DNA from: Lota lota | Taxonomy: Eukaryota > Chordata > Actinopteri > Gadiformes > Lotidae | DNA: 64,000 nucleotides | Direction of reading: 5' to 3' | NCBI GenBank assembly: GCA_026745465.1 | Contig: JACYXH010000826.1 | Coordinates: 5,755,224-5,819,223, forward strand | Part shown: positions 23,235-38,189 of the stretch, piece by piece | Position numbering within the stretch: the first letter of the stretch is position 1 | Layout of the letters: each line of letters begins with the position of its first letter | Made by a program: the position numbers and the translations under genes | The notes under the pieces: model-generated | Database searches by the model: none | Seen by the model: only the letters and a program-made list of their open reading frames with translations | Told to the model about the DNA's origin: nothing

Positions 23235-23915
23235 ATTTGGGACTCAAAGACTAAATCAAGTTATGCCTTTCTTTTTTTTTTTTCAACAAAAGACTTGAGT
23301 AACTACATGGACATAGATGGCCTTTAATAGATAATCATACAGGAAAACAGTGGTCACAAACAAAATATGTTGTATATATGCCCATTTTTCTATTTATTTG
23401 TTATTTTTTGTTATCCACTAAATAAAAAATGCTATGATATGTAACTATGCAAATTGTTGGAAAATTACATAATAAGACTATAAGAAAAGGTTTGTGAGAA
23501 TGAGTGATTGTGTTTTGCATCTAGAGGTCAGAGGGCTCAGGCCCAGGGATAAGAAGAGAAATTAACCCCCACAGACATAATGAACAGGCACTGACGAGAT
23601 GTTGGTCCACTTCCTTCCTGGTTATGGAAATGCTATGGGTTAGATCTGCATTTAGAAAGAGAACCAGCACAGCAATCTCCCATTGCTGGCTGCTGTGCTA
23701 CAAACAGGTAGTGAGAATGTATGTATGTGTTGCCTGGGGGAGAATGGCCCAAAACCGGAATTAATGCCCATTTTTCTTCTCCTTTATTTGTAAACACTGA
23801 GGCTCCTTAAAACTGCTGTAATTTCTAGCTTGTACAGAAATGTAATTTAAACATTCCAGTCACTTGTATAGCTTGCACCATTGACAATAAATGTTGTCAA
23901 TAAAAAGATAAATGT
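23235..23915 (+). other. mcl1: mcl1 3' UTR
   Basis: Untranslated sequence from TGA to a pair of AATAAA signals at 23886-23891 and 23899-23904. A later AATAAA near 24919 could define a longer form; mammalian MCL1 also has a long 3' UTR. The open frame near 24636-24848 lies in that possible extension and has no recognisable family. Confidence 0.6.
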
Positions 23916-26900
23916 TGCATAGTCTGGCCTTTTCTACTTTCTACTTTGACACAGTGATGTATTGCAGTGACCTTAACCCTATGTCAGATTCTGTAGAAAT
24001 AGTGGCATTTTGAAGAAGTTGAGCAGCTATTTCTGGGAAGTCAGACAACACCCACAGCTTGATCAGCATCACTTCAACCACATGCATTTTTTGGGGGGGG
24101 TTTGCAAGATTGCAGCTTACATCATCTTGCATCTTAACTAGAGCATGCATGATGGCGTTGCTCAACCTGCTCTAGCTATACGCTCGGGCAAATTGGGGTG
24201 ACAAGCAGTTCATAACATCCGCCCAAATAGGTGCAAGACAGCGGCCAATGGCAAGCAGCTACTCTATATTAAGGGAGTCAAAATCGGTTCAAGAACAGGC
24301 CCAGCTGTTGGGTTGCTAAAAGTAATTGCTGGCAGAAGAAATGCAACCAAAGCACAAGCCTTAATTTGACTATTGATACGATGTATCCTGCTTACAGCCC
24401 TGCAGTACTGTCTGCCATGATATTCAGGTTTCCATTTTTGTCAGCCAACATAATATGTAATCAATAGTGTCTTCTATTTGTATATTTTTATCTCTTTATT
24501 TTGTCCGTGGTTAACTTTGGGGCATTTGCAAAAAAACAAACAAGCATGGAGAAGTTCTTCAGAGAGTTGATGATAAGGGTACAGATGGACATATATTGTG
24601 GTGATGGTGCAGAAATTTCATAGAGCTCTCTCACCATGTGTCAGGGGCTGATAGTGTACAGGGAGATTAGGTTTGCGGTTGCCAAAAAGCCTTGGACTGG
24701 TGAAGTTGCAATTGTAAACACTAGCGGGTCAGATGATGGCCTCAGCCTAGAGGTGCTTGAATCATGTCAACTCATGTCCGTTACTGCTGCTCGGTTCTTG
24801 TATGTAATACTTATGTGTGCGATTGCTAGAGGTGGTGCAGATCCTTAAGCTGGTAATAATCCCCCTTCGCTTCCCGTGAGGCTTCCTGTTGCCCGAGTGC
24901 CCTTCAGATGACTGTTTCTCAATAAATTCAAGCTTGTTCTACTGCAATTGTGCTCATTGATGGCTCCTCTCAATGAGAACTGAACGCCTCCTAAAATGTA
25001 TTTAATTTTCACTGTTACTTAATGTATGATTGCTATGCCTGGCGCCTATCAGTGGACTTTTCTTAATGTGCGTGTATGTATCCATGTCCTTGTTTGTTCA
25101 GATCCTCCTCCTGTTGTCTTGGGTTACAGGACAAACATGCTCTCGCTGAGGTCTTGGGAGGAAACTGAGTACAGCGTCTCCATGGAGACATCCCACACTA
25201 GGTCCCCTCTAATCCTCTACAGCTAATGATGTTAGCCTGCACCTTGGTTACCAGCGCCCATGTGCATTGTGAAGAATGGACTGGCTACACAATGGGGAAA
25301 AGGTATCTCAGGCAATCTCTCAGAGCAGATTGCAGCATACAGTAGTGGGTTTGGGCTCCAGAAAACAGAACTTGGTGCAGGGATGTGGAGCGGACACGGC
25401 AAGCATTGGAATTCTCAGTGGCCTTGTTGTTAGATGCTTGCTAATTAAGGCAGATGTATTATTTAAACCTATGTGCATACATTATTATTAGCTATGCATA
25501 TACATGCACAGAATGGTAGAGCTGCTTTAGTGATGGCAGTCCAGAAGGGGAAACGATAGTTTAAATTATTCAGGTATTGCAAGGAAAGGTAAAGCATGAA
25601 GCTCCTAGCTGGTGTAGGACAATAGGCACGTCCATTCAGTAGAGGTTGACTAGATTGTTTTGTCTAGATGTATGTGAATGCATGAGTGATGAAAAAAGTT
25701 TACGACTATTTGACAGCAAAGTATTGGATTTAATGGAGCATGGACACAGTGGAAGCAAAAACGAAGCAACTTCAAGGGCATCTAATGTTCATGACTTATA
25801 TTCACATTGCAGCCACTATCATGAAAGAAAAAAATGTGTGGTAAATTAACTAGTAATAAAGTAGATATCTTTATATTTGTGATATTGTTAGGATACATTT
25901 CTCACGAAAGTTGATTGTTTTGTTCCCCTTTGTAGAGTATACAATGGTATTAAAGTCCATCAATGGCTAAGCCATTTAAAAGGGGGTTTGAAATGGCTGT
26001 ACTTAGTTTCTCTCTGGTATGCTGCCCTGCCACAGCTTCAACAAGGAAGTCTATTATCGTATTTCAAGCAATGCGGAACCTGATGGCAAAGAAGGAAGTT
26101 TTCCATCCCCCAAAGAACCTATTGAAACAAGTTGTTCTCACTTCCTACACTTTGTGAAAAGAAAATTGAGGAAAGAACTGGTTGAAGTTTGGTAGAACCT
26201 TTGGACTTGGACCATGCATACGCCCACTCAAGCATTCTCATTGGTGGAAAGCGTCACTACTTCCTCATAGCAACAACTATTTAAAAGAAAACAACTGTTT
26301 CAGGGAAGTCAGCTGACCGGAGTTTATCTTACCACAGACGTCGCTCTGGGTGGCTCTTTTACTCATTTACTCTTTCAGTACTTGGAATAAGTATTCAGAA
26401 GTAACTGAAGTTTTACTTAGAAGGGAAACTAGTCAAAAGCCATTGAGTATTTCACTATGCTACACTAACCATAGACACAACTGACATTTCTAATGAAGAA
26501 AAGGTTATTGGGGAGTGTCAACCAGAAACCACCCACTCGACAAGGCATGTGAACGCCCAAATGCAATGCGTTTCAGTCAGTGTTTCAAAGGGTTCGGTTA
26601 ACAAAGAGCATATATGCTCAGTAAACCTCCCCAGGTAAGCAAAGCATTACATAAAACAAGTTGGAGATATAGCAGCCACATGTCACCACCTGAGTCTGTA
26701 CTCTGATCCTTGAGGTGTGGGATTAGGTCAGAGATCACTCATAATCCACTGGGTGATGTGTCATGGCTGTCTGTTAAGTTGTGTCATTATCCATCTTTTC
26801 AAAAGTCATAGTCTGGGACAGATGACTCAAGTCCAATACATATGTACACATCAACACTGACATATGACCCAAGTGAAGTAAATATAGAAACGTCACAAAG

Positions 26901-27440
26901 AAGCTTGCTGTTAGGCCGGCATAAACTGGTTTGTTTTTTATGACGTGTGCATATAGCCTCTTTTTTGTTTTTTGTTTTTCTTTACTTGTCTTCAACTGTC
27001 TTCCTTGTTTTGGTTTAAACTTTCCTGTTCCTTATTCTTGGTAAAGGCAAGCGAGAGAGCCTGGTTCCTAAAATGGACCGCCCATTAAAGAGTCTTATAT
27101 GGACTTCCTTTCTGAAAGAGGGTTGTAGACATTCCCGGCAGCAGCATTCCAACAGCATGTGTTATGAGAGCAATATGTCCTTGTGTACTTATAGCATCAC
27201 TTTTTGTGAGCTTAATCACTTATTTTTTTATTTTTGTCCTCCTTTCTTTAGAAATCAAACTAACTGCTGTGTAATAGTGAGCACTTGGAAGGGAATAGGT
27301 AGTTTCTGTGCAGAGACATATATTTATCTTATTCTGACTATTGTTAACCTTGTTAACGTTGATGTTTTCTAGCAGTTCTTATAGCAGGATTGATCAAGGA
27401 TTTCTCCTAAAAAACAAATATAAGCCTCATTGCCATTTTT

Positions 27441-27555
27441 CATGTGTTGGTTACATTGACCATCTTGGCCTTATCTTACGTATTGGTAACATTGATCAAT
27501 CTTAGCCTTATTTCATGTCTTGGTTACATTGATCAATCTTGCCCAAATCTCATGT
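27441..27555. repeat. Three copies of a 36-37 bp tandem repeat
   Basis: Units starting near 27441, 27478 and 27514 share TTGGTTACATTGA(T/C)CA(A)TCTT followed by (G/A)CC(T/A)(T/A)AT. Divergent but clear. Confidence 0.7.
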
Positions 27556-29583
27556 ATCAATGGCAGTTAGAGTGCCTTGATTAAAAACAATTAATCAAGG
27601 TAAATTAGCGCCCACTGCTCCTTATCATGCACAGGACCCCCTTTAGTCTTCTACTAATCTGTATCAGTGAGTTAAACCAACACCTGCATGGAGCTTTTAA
27701 TGCTGAACTGCAATACAAAAGGTAACAACACAATAAGAACAAGAAATAAAATGAGTTTCAATTGACAATAATCACAGAGATACAACTGTAGTAGTTTTAT
27801 GTTTTAAATGAAGTGTACACTATTTGATTAGAGGAAAGCTAAACTAAAGAGCTATGTATACATAGGAATTTCAGTGGTTCACTTTCTGTCATAGCTGTGT
27901 ACCTTCTCATCAATTTGGAAATGGCCATGTTTACTTAAGTCCAAATACGACTAGGTTATTCATAACCGCTTCCAATGGCCCATAATGTTTCATGTTCTTG
28001 TGTGGCAAAACACAATTGTCTAAATATTGTTCACCCAGTTCCCTCAACAATAGATGAACCTGTATAATCCTATGGCGCATGCTTAATTTCCTTTGTTCCT
28101 CCACCATGTTCTTGGTAGCTATGTACTCGTAATGGCTGGAGTTGTCTTTTTCCATTGACTTATGGTATGGTGAGGTCAAAAAATTGGACAGGCCTGGACT
28201 TGTTGGAAATCCACTGAAGGTGTGATATTGCTTCTGGAATCGGCCGTCAGGTGTGCATAGTAGGTTAAATGGTCTGTAAGTTGACCTCTCAACCCCAGAC
28301 CCCCCAACTGTGTTCGGCTTTCACCAAACCGCAATTCTTATATTCCCATAGTTACGGGTTTTGTTGATGTCTGGTCTGCAGACACATTTTAGCGTTTAGA
28401 TTATAGGCGCCATTGGACCAAATGGAATGTTTTACAAAGTCCTGCTCATGGTCATATGGAGAAGCTTATCATGTGGTCAACACACAACTCAAGTGACTCG
28501 TATTTTAGGCCTAGAATACATGGGTCCAGAGGTGTTTAGTCACTTTTCTGAATTGCCATGTGTGTTGAAATATTTTAGAAAGCCTAGTAACAATAAAACG
28601 GTGCCTGTACATATCGCTTGAACTGAGGGTATGTGGCAAACCGATTGTCTGTCAGACATTTTCATATGAGCACCTAGAGTGAGCTTTTCACTGGTGGCTT
28701 GTTCAATACAGGATGTGTGCAGGTTTCAACTGACAATGTCTCTTTCACAAGTAAATACAGGTGGTTAAGGTTGTTGAAGGGACAACTTCCCAAACCTTTT
28801 CAGGCTCTCTGGTAACCTGGCTGAGATATCCCTGGACTAAAATCTCCAATGCTAAACAGCTGAGTTTTTTGCAATCTGTGATTGCATCTTCTCTCTGTGT
28901 GGACTGTTAATGTAATTAAACCTCCCACTCACATGACAAAATCTCAATGCCACCATCCTGTGTAGTCTACAGTCAACAGAGAATGTTGACGGTTAAACTT
29001 GATGTTGTTAACTTGACCTAATCAGCGTTCCATGATAATGTCAAAAAGTAAAGGTTGTGGTAAAAAGGTTTTTCCATTTCAAACTGGTCGATCTATCAAA
29101 TGCAGAACATTGTCAAGGGTCCAACAAGATCACACAAAAACAACACTGCTGGAAGTATTTTATTACGAGTTGGAGCAGATAAAAAGTCAATATTTAGTCT
29201 TAATATTCACTGTGTACAGTTCACTGGACATTGTTATTCTATTGTGCCAAAATTCAAGCTAAACATTTGTGCAATACAAGAAGGATTTACTGCCCTTGAA
29301 ACAATCAGAGTTAGTGATATCAAGGATTCCAGAATTCTTCAAAAGGGACTGAGCTTTACAGTTTTAACACTCAAAGTGGCCTGCCTCCTTGAACTAGGCT
29401 ATGCATTTCCTATGAAATAGTATTTTGTTTACAGGCTTTATAGACACTTAATACACAAAATACAGTAGGGTAGGCCTGACATTTCTCTATAAACAGAGTG
29501 CACATAGACATTGTCTCAACGTAGCACTCCGCCTCCTGCCTATTATAATTTTACAATTCATCGAACATCGAGTGGAAGATGTC

Positions 29584-29703
29584 TATAATCCAAAGTAGTC
29601 ATTGAAAATATCAGATGTTTTGCAATCAAACGAGTCTTAAAAGTAATATTTAGAAGAATTTTGCAAATAATCTATTTACCCGCCTGGACTACTTTGGATT
29701 ATA
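29584..29703. repeat. Perfect 17-bp inverted repeat, 86-bp spacer
   Basis: TATAATCCAAAGTAGTC at 29584-29600 and its exact reverse complement at 29687-29703. The size and AT-rich interior suit a small MITE; no target duplication identified. Confidence 0.7.
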
Positions 29704-29982
29704 GCAAGCAACCAACGCAGTCGTATCAGTGAGTGGAGAAAGTTGTTTTAACCAACATGAGCAAGGAATCATAAAGTGGTTTAATCTTTGGTAACACAAC
29801 AATACTCTTAAGAAGCACTTACCAACTTCTCAGTAGGTAATGCTGTAACGTAACGAGTCACTTTTAATGGCAGTAATATTGTAATGTAACAAGCTTAAAA
29901 TAAAATTAAAATAAACATTACCTGACACTAGAAGCTCTCTTCATATCAATTTGAACTTTATTTATATAGCATTTTTTTAAAT

Positions 29983-30019
29983 ACTATTTAAAGAAATTAA
30001 CCTAATTTCTTTAAATAGT
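29983..30019. repeat. Perfect 17-bp hairpin with 3-nt loop
   Basis: ACTATTTAAAGAAATTA (29983-29999), loop ACC, then the exact reverse complement (30003-30019). Adjacent TTTATTTATATAGC is a word common in fish dispersed repeats. Confidence 0.8.
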
Positions 30020-33000
30020 TCAAACAAGAGCAAAAGTAAAACACTGTCTTTGTGTCTGATTCGACTATACTTTATTGTAAATTGCTTACAATAATATTAA
30101 ATCACTAAATCAAGATTCACAATAAACAATGTAACATAAAACCGGGAACACGTAATAAATCAAATTCCATGTTTTAAAATGTGAAACCATCATTTATATA
30201 TTTCCTAATTGAATCACTCGGTGTTCATTTTCATCATGGACAGCCATTTATCACCACGTCCTTTCTTGAGTGTATTACTCCACATACATCTCCACCTACA
30301 TCAATGTAACAAAACAATGTCCACAACAGGTACTGCACAAAGACCTAAAATGGCCATCAGCAGCTGACGAATCCGGAAAGTTGAGTGATGATTACATTTG
30401 ATGTGTGGGAGGGAAGCTTGGTGGGCAGATGTAGATGAGATGACTGAATCACAACAACTGCACGGTAAATCATAACACACCGGTGTAATTAACATGTATA
30501 ACCCAAGATAAGATGAAGAGACAATGATGGAAAATACCAATTACATTACTCAAAAATGGAAAGAAACTAATTGCTACTGCGTAATGTGCTTTTTCGCCAC
30601 CCTTTTCCCCCTGTTTTTGTCAATACCAATGAGTCTGAAGGAATACTATTTTATCCGAGCACCCTTTCATTCTTTACATTTCATCCTTAATGCCATAATT
30701 ATATTTTGATTAATAGACAGGCATGTGCATTTACAAATGTTACTTTAATTGCGTGATTTCTTTTAAATAATTGGGAACTTGGTAACTGACGACAATGAGT
30801 ATAATTCGGTTTATAGTAAGATGATAAGGCTCAAGGGCAAATCTGAAGATTTTTTGCAATGACGTTAGAATCTTTTAATGTATATTTCAATATTGGCTTG
30901 GAAAACATACGCTGTGCAGTAATCCGAACACAACACAGTGCTATATAAATTGGTGGATCAAGGCAGTACTTGGAGAAATCCAATTCAACTTCGATTTTTA
31001 AACTATAGGCTACTAAGCTAGACTAGTTGGTAGGCTGATAATCAGAATAGGCAGTGGTACGTTCTTTCTAAAGCTTGTTTAACGACAACTAACTACTAAA
31101 ACGGTTTTGTTAACAATTGGCCATTTGAAAGAAAATCTTTCGAGAACAATGGTGGTAACCCATTTCAGTTGCAAACCAAAACTGACAACACAACAAGACT
31201 GGAGAATGTGTGATGAGTAGGTTCTACTAACCACAGTCTTGTTCATTCTTTTGACTCATGATTCCAGAACCGATTAGTATGCGCAAATGGCGACAGCGCC
31301 TCTGGTATCGTGATATCGGGGCTAGGTATGACTCGATGAGTGGTAAAGGTTCAACATGTGGTTTATTCAGAGATACAAGGTAAACGGACATGCACTCTGG
31401 AGATGGTTCATGAAGCATCTGTGGGACAAAGGAAATTCTATAGTATATATAGGTACGGAGGGCATGGTAAAGAAGTCACGCCTATAGGGTCTGTTTTTAT
31501 CTCAGACAGTTAAACGGTCGTGGTATTGTTTTGACCACTTCTGTGTGAGCAGAACATAGTCAGAACTCTGATAACTGTTAGCTATAATACTGTGTCAGGT
31601 CCAATGAGGCTATAATGTTAGCTTTAAGACTGTGATGTCTAATGAGGTAATAGATGAAATTAGTTTACATCAAAAGCCATTTCCTGATAAGACGACCAGA
31701 TGAGAAAAGTCATCAGAAGTGAGTGTAAGAACACCTTTTCACTGTTCAGTGACACCAAAGTGACGGACAGGCCTTTTCGATGACATCATCACATTACACT
31801 CTATGGTCTACATACCAAAACCAGACCAGCTCTCTTTACAATTCCAGAACAATCTCGACTGGATCTCACTGTGGATGAGCTCCAATGATTGACTTTTGCT
31901 CATACGTTTGATGATGCCATTAACCTGTTCTTCACAATCCAGCTTTGTCCTTTCATGTCTTATTTTATTCTCTGAAATATCCTTTGAAAAGAGCTGTTAA
32001 AATTCAACCCTGCCGCACGGGGAATCGGAGCGAGTGCTACTGAGCCAGGGTTCAAATTGCATCTAGGATATCTGATAGGCGTGAGACGGATAACGCTATG
32101 TGTTCCCTCGGGGAATGGTCACACGGGACAACATAGTCAAACACGCACTGTTTAATAATGGAGGTTGTTTCCGCTACAATCAAACCGGCATGGAGGAAAG
32201 CGATTCAAGGTCAACTAGAGCCCCCCCCCCCCAACCACCCTTTCCTGTCCTCCCCAGAGCTGATGGTCTGAATGCTTCAAGGTGACTGATAACACTGAAT
32301 TATTCTCAATGAATCCCTCATATCAGTTCAAACTACAGAGCACCTCATTTTATTTTTGTTGTATCTGTCGCCCTTACTTCCTTCATATTGATATCCTGGG
32401 AACTCTGGGAGAAGGCTTATTTTAGAGCCCCTTGAGGTGATGGGATACCAAATACAGAGCCACACTATTGATACCCTCAAATTCTGAAAGAAGGAGGGAG
32501 AATTTAATCCTGCTTTTCCTGTGGTGCTATCTTCCACAGTTCTCAATAACAATGCAAATTGAGTTGCTTGTTGAACCGGGAGTTGTATTGGCAAACTTCA
32601 GGTTACTTTAGCCACGGTTTCAGCTAGCCAAGGTTGAATGGCTAACACGCTTGGGGGCCCTGGAGTTCAAATGAACCCAGTTACATTAGTGCAGTGATCC
32701 ATCATGACGTTTTGGGTTCAGTTGTGTCCAGCCATGCCTCCCTCTGTGTCATAACAAGAGCTTAACCAGAAGGAATGTGAAGGGTCCTTCACCGGGCCTT
32801 GAACGGCCTTCTCAGCTCACAAAAACAGGCCTTGGATCGCATCAAATGACGTGGAAAAACCCAGTGAAAAAGGAATGCTTTAGAGTAGGTTCCTGTATAT
32901 CTCAAAATGTAGTATCCTCTGTGTTTTCATTGTCTCTAGGTTAAAAAAACTAAAGTGGTTTGTTTTTTGTATTTATTCCAGTTCCTTGTAAATCAATGCA

Positions 33001-34469
33001 TCCAGTTAATCTAAACCAGGGGATCTCAATGTATGACACAACCACTACTGACAACACTCAGAGTACCCCTTGATGGTGCACTGACTGTAGGCATTTCTTA
33101 CAAGCAGTGGATTTAGATCACACTAAATCCACAATGTGATGTTGGATAGTTTAAGTGGATGGAGCATGGGCTCACCACAGAGGGAAATCTGAGCTACTAC
33201 ATGGATTAAATTGTTTGGGGGCGCTTGTACCTGCGATCTATCCAGTACTTGCCCATGTCCATAGGTGAGGATTGGAACGTTGGTTAACCTTTCATTTTAA
33301 GGTTTTCCCTTATTGCTTGAGGGCTCCTTCTTCAGCCTCAAACCTGGTTGTGTCCACCGGTAGATTACTTGTAGTCTGCTTACTACTATGTTTGCCGGGC
33401 AATGTGTGAATCATGCATTTTTTGATAAACTTTTGAAATGACCGTGGGATTCAAATGTAGTGGGGTTGTTGTATTTTTTATTTGTTCAGTATGAGCCTGT
33501 AAGCTATGTGTCAGTACATGTAAAGGAAGTGAAATGGCCTGGTCTTTCACGATCATATCTTTATTTGTCTAATTTTATCCCCAGGGTAAAAGTTATTTCC
33601 TAAACCTTTAAATCATTCACTTTTGGTATTTATCTAGAGCAGATCAAACTAGTCCTCCTGCATGACTGTTTCACAGCAGAACTGTTATTTTACCCACGTT
33701 TCACATTGCGGTAGTTGAAGTACGATAATGGGGTAAGAAAATCGTCTAGCGATGGCTAAACACATTTTCCTCTTTTTCAGCCCACAGGTTTCTTAAGAGA
33801 CTGAGCCCAAGATGACAAAGAATTGTCAACTCGTGAACTACACCCGTTTAATCTGGTGTGGAGTGGGACTGGGTTAAAGGCGGCCTGACTGAGTCACCCG
33901 GTGTTTTAGCCAACTGCATGATGATGCAGAATATTTTAGTTGTACTTTGGTTTCAGATGAAAGGCATCAGAATCAGAGTTGCTTTTATTACATCTTAACG
34001 TACAAGTACGCATGATGTAACCGTGTTCACGCGCTATGCTGACTATGACTTCCCCTTATGGATCTCATCCTGTTTTCCAACATTTGTCGTCCGCTGACAT
34101 AATCATCTGCTTCTTCTCCATGCCTCAACCCACTGCAGACCGACAGCTCTGGTGGTTGTGGTGGTGGTGGTGGCGGAAGACGCACAACAAACACGACACA
34201 CATAACACACACAACACATGTTTAGCTATTTTGTATTTTTTCCCTTACAGTCAGAAAAGCTCTTGGCTATTTACAAATGTATTCACCGAGAGAAGTACAG
34301 CCATGATATGTGGTGCTCCTCCATGTACTGTATATACGTTTGTAAATGTAGGGTTAATATAAACAGATTTCTGCAAATTTCCCCCCTAGGTATATTTAAG
34401 TTATTTCACTCTCTTTGTATATTTATTTGTTTATTTTCCTTTGGTTCACCTTCTGTGGAAAATGCAAAT

Positions 34470-34495
34470 CCCCCCCCCCCCCCCCCCCCCCCCCC
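34470..34495. repeat. 26-base poly-C run
   Basis: Uninterrupted C from 34470 to 34495. The proline or glycine runs in open frames across it are artefacts. Confidence 0.95.
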
Positions 34496-37159
34496 GGTTC
34501 TCCCGGCTGTGTGCTCCGTCTGTGTTTTTTCCCAGCCAGGCCAATCAGCTGACAGCATTTGCCTACTCCCAAAGCAAATTTACGCAGCGCTGCAATAAGC
34601 AGACACTTCACAAGAGTAGGCTTGTCTTTGCCCAGGTCGTATACGTGCGAAAACACGTCAGTAAACAGTGTTCCCTCTTTCTTCTCCTCTTTTCTCCTTT
34701 CCTTCCCTGCTCTCTCTTTCTCTGTATTCCCTTTCTCCTCTTTTCTTTTCTCCTATTCTCTCTTCTCCTTTTCTCCTCCCTCCCTATTCCCTCTCTTATT
34801 CTCTCTCCCGTCACCTCTCTTATCACTTTCTTCTTTCAAACTGGACTTTACATCTGTTAAAGCAGCCTTTAATTCCCAGTGTTTTCTAGTTGTGTTGTTG
34901 GTTTTAAAATAAAAATTCACAGTCAGGTGGCAGCTAAAAAGGACTTTTGCAATAAGGTTATTTTAACAGAGAAAAAGAGAGAGAGGAAAGAGCCGGAGTG
35001 AGCGGGGATCTGTTAACAAGTGGTCTTGATAAATGCCTGGAATGGAAGGAATGAGTTTCCGAAGCAGACACCCTTCCTGGCAGCTCACTTGAACAATACT
35101 CGGGGCACATTCGGTTATCGTGACATCCAAAGCTAAGGTGCTGATAACTTGTTAGGTCAAGTTCCCTAGCGAACTGAGTCACAGTGTTTGTCATTATCTG
35201 ATCCAATGCACTCTTTTCAGCAGCTGGTCCTTTTCTCCTCATTTAAATACCCCCGTGCTTAGTATTTACAGTTGTTATATTTATTATTTTCGGCTACACA
35301 ATAATATCCCTGTGGATTGTTTTCACCTTTTGCATTTGTCAATACAGATTAGTAACAGCGCCAGTGCATCACAATGCAAACATGAGCTCACTGGCTTGTC
35401 TGTTAGAGTTCCCTGGCTCACTTATAGGATTCCTGCACCACATGTGGTTCTCAGGAAAACTGCAGCATGTAGGGAAAACATCAGCTGACTGTGGGGTATC
35501 TGCAGGGCTGTCGAATAACACATTTCAACCAGCATGTGTTGTTATCCCGGCTAGGGGACTTATCACATGCTCCCATCGTGGGACTCCCATCGTGGGATGA
35601 CTTTTTACCACCCCTAGTCGTGTTTTCCATGACATGGATATTCAATGCACCATGTATGTATAGACCTAAAGATCATGTATTATGTGCAAACAATATGCAT
35701 AACTGTATGAATGTGTCTTTGTGTATGTGCATGTTTCTTTGTTTCTTTGTTTGTGTCAATGGTTTTACAGCTCTCGGCCGTTTCATTGCCGTGGGAGTAT
35801 TGCATATCTGATTGTGTTTCAGGAAGTAAACCGGCCCAGACATACCAGACTCCCTGATGGACCAGTTTGTTCCTCACTTTAGTTCACATGGTTTAGTTCA
35901 AGCCAACACATGCACGTTGATTCAGACACAAGCCCACGTGTCAAATATAAGGAAAAATATAATTAAAAAGGATGATCAAAATGACCATGAACTAATAAAC
36001 AAGGCTATATGTGCAAATACAATCAAATGTAAATGAAAATGTTAAATGCAAATAAGGAAAATTCACACCTTGAACATGTGTATTTAGTATATTACGATAT
36101 TAATAAATATGTATTCGTCATCCACAATACACATAATACTGATGATATTTAATCAAATGAAATGCAAAACGAACACAAGTAGTAATACATCTGTTCGAAT
36201 AAATGTAGTAATAAGAGTACTAAAACTATCATCTTCAGCAGGGGTTTTCTCTGCAGTCTCGGGGGAACCAGGGGGGTGGTGCGCTACGGTTCAGTTAACC
36301 TCTGCTAGCTCAGCTGCTGAACTCTCAATTCAACAGGAAACTACCTAAATACCACTAAAAGTCAACAATCCCACTGCCTCCCCCACCCCCTCCAGCATTG
36401 GACTCAAATTGCAAGCACCAGGGCCATGCTCAAAACATTGTTATGGGAAATGGTGCAAGGAAATGTACACTAGAGTGTGATTCCCCTATCAGTGATATGC
36501 ATCTATGTGGACGTCGCATTACAGTTGCACCTTTGAAATTGAGAGACATGTACGCCACGCGCCTCTGCAACCGTGTCGTGCTGACGTTGCATTGGTTGCG
36601 TGGACGTTGCGGACGCCTGGTTGTGTTGCTTACTTGCTGCTGTCGCCCAAGCATGTATAGGCCTTCAGCCAATTAGAGTATAGGACCAGTGGCCTGGGCC
36701 ACTGTAGTCACCTAGGCTGAACAGGGGTCATGAATTGCAAAGTTATCCAGGTCTTCCGATTGCAATTTATGTTCTCTTACATAGCTCATGAGAACATGAC
36801 AAGAAGAACATCTATGTTTTGCATAAATAAAAATAGAACGAGCCTACTGGTGCAAAAAACAAACATGCATATGCAATGGACACATGCCCCAAAGTATTTG
36901 GATTACAGAGCCATGAACATCCAGTTATGACCTCCAGGGCTTGGCTCTGTCAGAACATGTCATTAAAGGCGTAGGCATCCAGTTATTCCAAGAACAAGCC
37001 AAAGTGAAACAACTCAGCCATAAAGAAATATTCAAAGTGTTTGGGTGTATCAACAGGTTTGTGTTTGTTTAAATGACGCTCCCCTTCCACTTGAAGGCGA
37101 AGGTCAAATAAAATACTTTTGTATTAGCACCGAACTGTACTGTGCACCACTGATTGGCA

Positions 37160-37500
37160 TTTAGATTTGGTACAGTGCAATGTGCACTGCAGTACTGCAC
37201 AGTATCATATGCAGTTAGCTTACAGCATAGTATTGTACATTGCAGTTTGGTACAGTACAGTACCTTGGTCTTACTTGCTTGGCAGTTACATGACTAAGCT
37301 ACAATTCAGAATGCTCTGCAGTAATGTAGACCTACACAGCATGATGCAGTTAGCTACAGTATTGTACAATGCAGTTTAGTACAGTGTCTAGGCCTTACTG
37401 TATTGACAGTAAGATAAGACACATATGTATGTGGTGCAGCACTGTGCAGTATATGCATCTAGCTACTGGTATTGGAGAATGCAGTTGGCTACATCACATC
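37160..37500. repeat. Degenerate tandem array rich in GTACAGTA and ATGCAGTTAGCT
   Basis: Three units begin with ATGCA(G/T)(T/C)TAGCT at about 37210, 37344 and 37456 and each continues with a TATTGTACAATGCAGTTTG(G)TACAGT-type segment. Unit length is about 110-135 bp with strong drift. Confidence 0.65.
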
Positions 37501-38189
37501 ACGCGGCCTCTATTTAAGTAGCATTACAGAGAACCCTTTGAGGTGTATTTGTAGCCCAGTGCTGGCTGAGACTATCCCTTAAATGGACTAGCGGATGTTT
37601 GTAGACCATATTTAGAAGCTGAGTGGGAACACACAGGGTGTGCATGTACGCATTTTGTGCATGAGTAAACATCATAAATGAGTGTAAAGTCCACACTGAG
37701 GCCTAGCCCTAGCAGTTATATATCCACTTTATAGAGCTCTATAGTTATACATCCTATTTTATTGGTCATTATCTTGGGCACAGCAGCACTAAACCTGGTC
37801 ACAAATTAAGTGCTCGTCATCGGAAGTGACTGGTCAAGGCTGCATGTGGAGTGAGTCGTAAAAAGGTTGAAATAGTTATTAGTGAATAGTAATATTCTAG
37901 TTGATATTTCAGTGATGCTTTATAAAACAAATGGAGATATATACTAGGGACACTGTGCTGCATATTGGCAAAGTGTTTCCAAGATAGGCTTCTAGTGTTT
38001 TACAATGTATTTTTTGTATGGGCGGTCATGCCGTAATGGAAAGGACAACAGGAGTCTGATAGGAAAGTGGTTAGAATCAAACATGGGTTAAAACGTGCAA
38101 TATGACATAAACCAATGGCAACAATGACTTAAAGCCCCAGCCCCTCCTGTTTCCGCTTCAGACCATGACAGCCCATTTCTTAGATACTT

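Larger units (their letters stand above)
24930..37130. other. Intergenic, no gene recognised
   Basis: I found no exon chain or known protein motif. Open frames are short and lack family signatures. Near 26240-26300 there is an ATTGG box and a TATTTAAAAG TATA-like word that could be a promoter, but no gene follows. A CT-rich tract lies at about 34670-34820. At 33970-34015 AATCAGAGTTGCTTTTATTA resembles a common fish dispersed repeat. Confidence 0.6.

Noticed and set aside
36398..36676. 92-residue open frame with Arg/Cys-rich end
   Set aside because: Open on both strands and similar in composition to transposon ends; no family recognised and no splice context.
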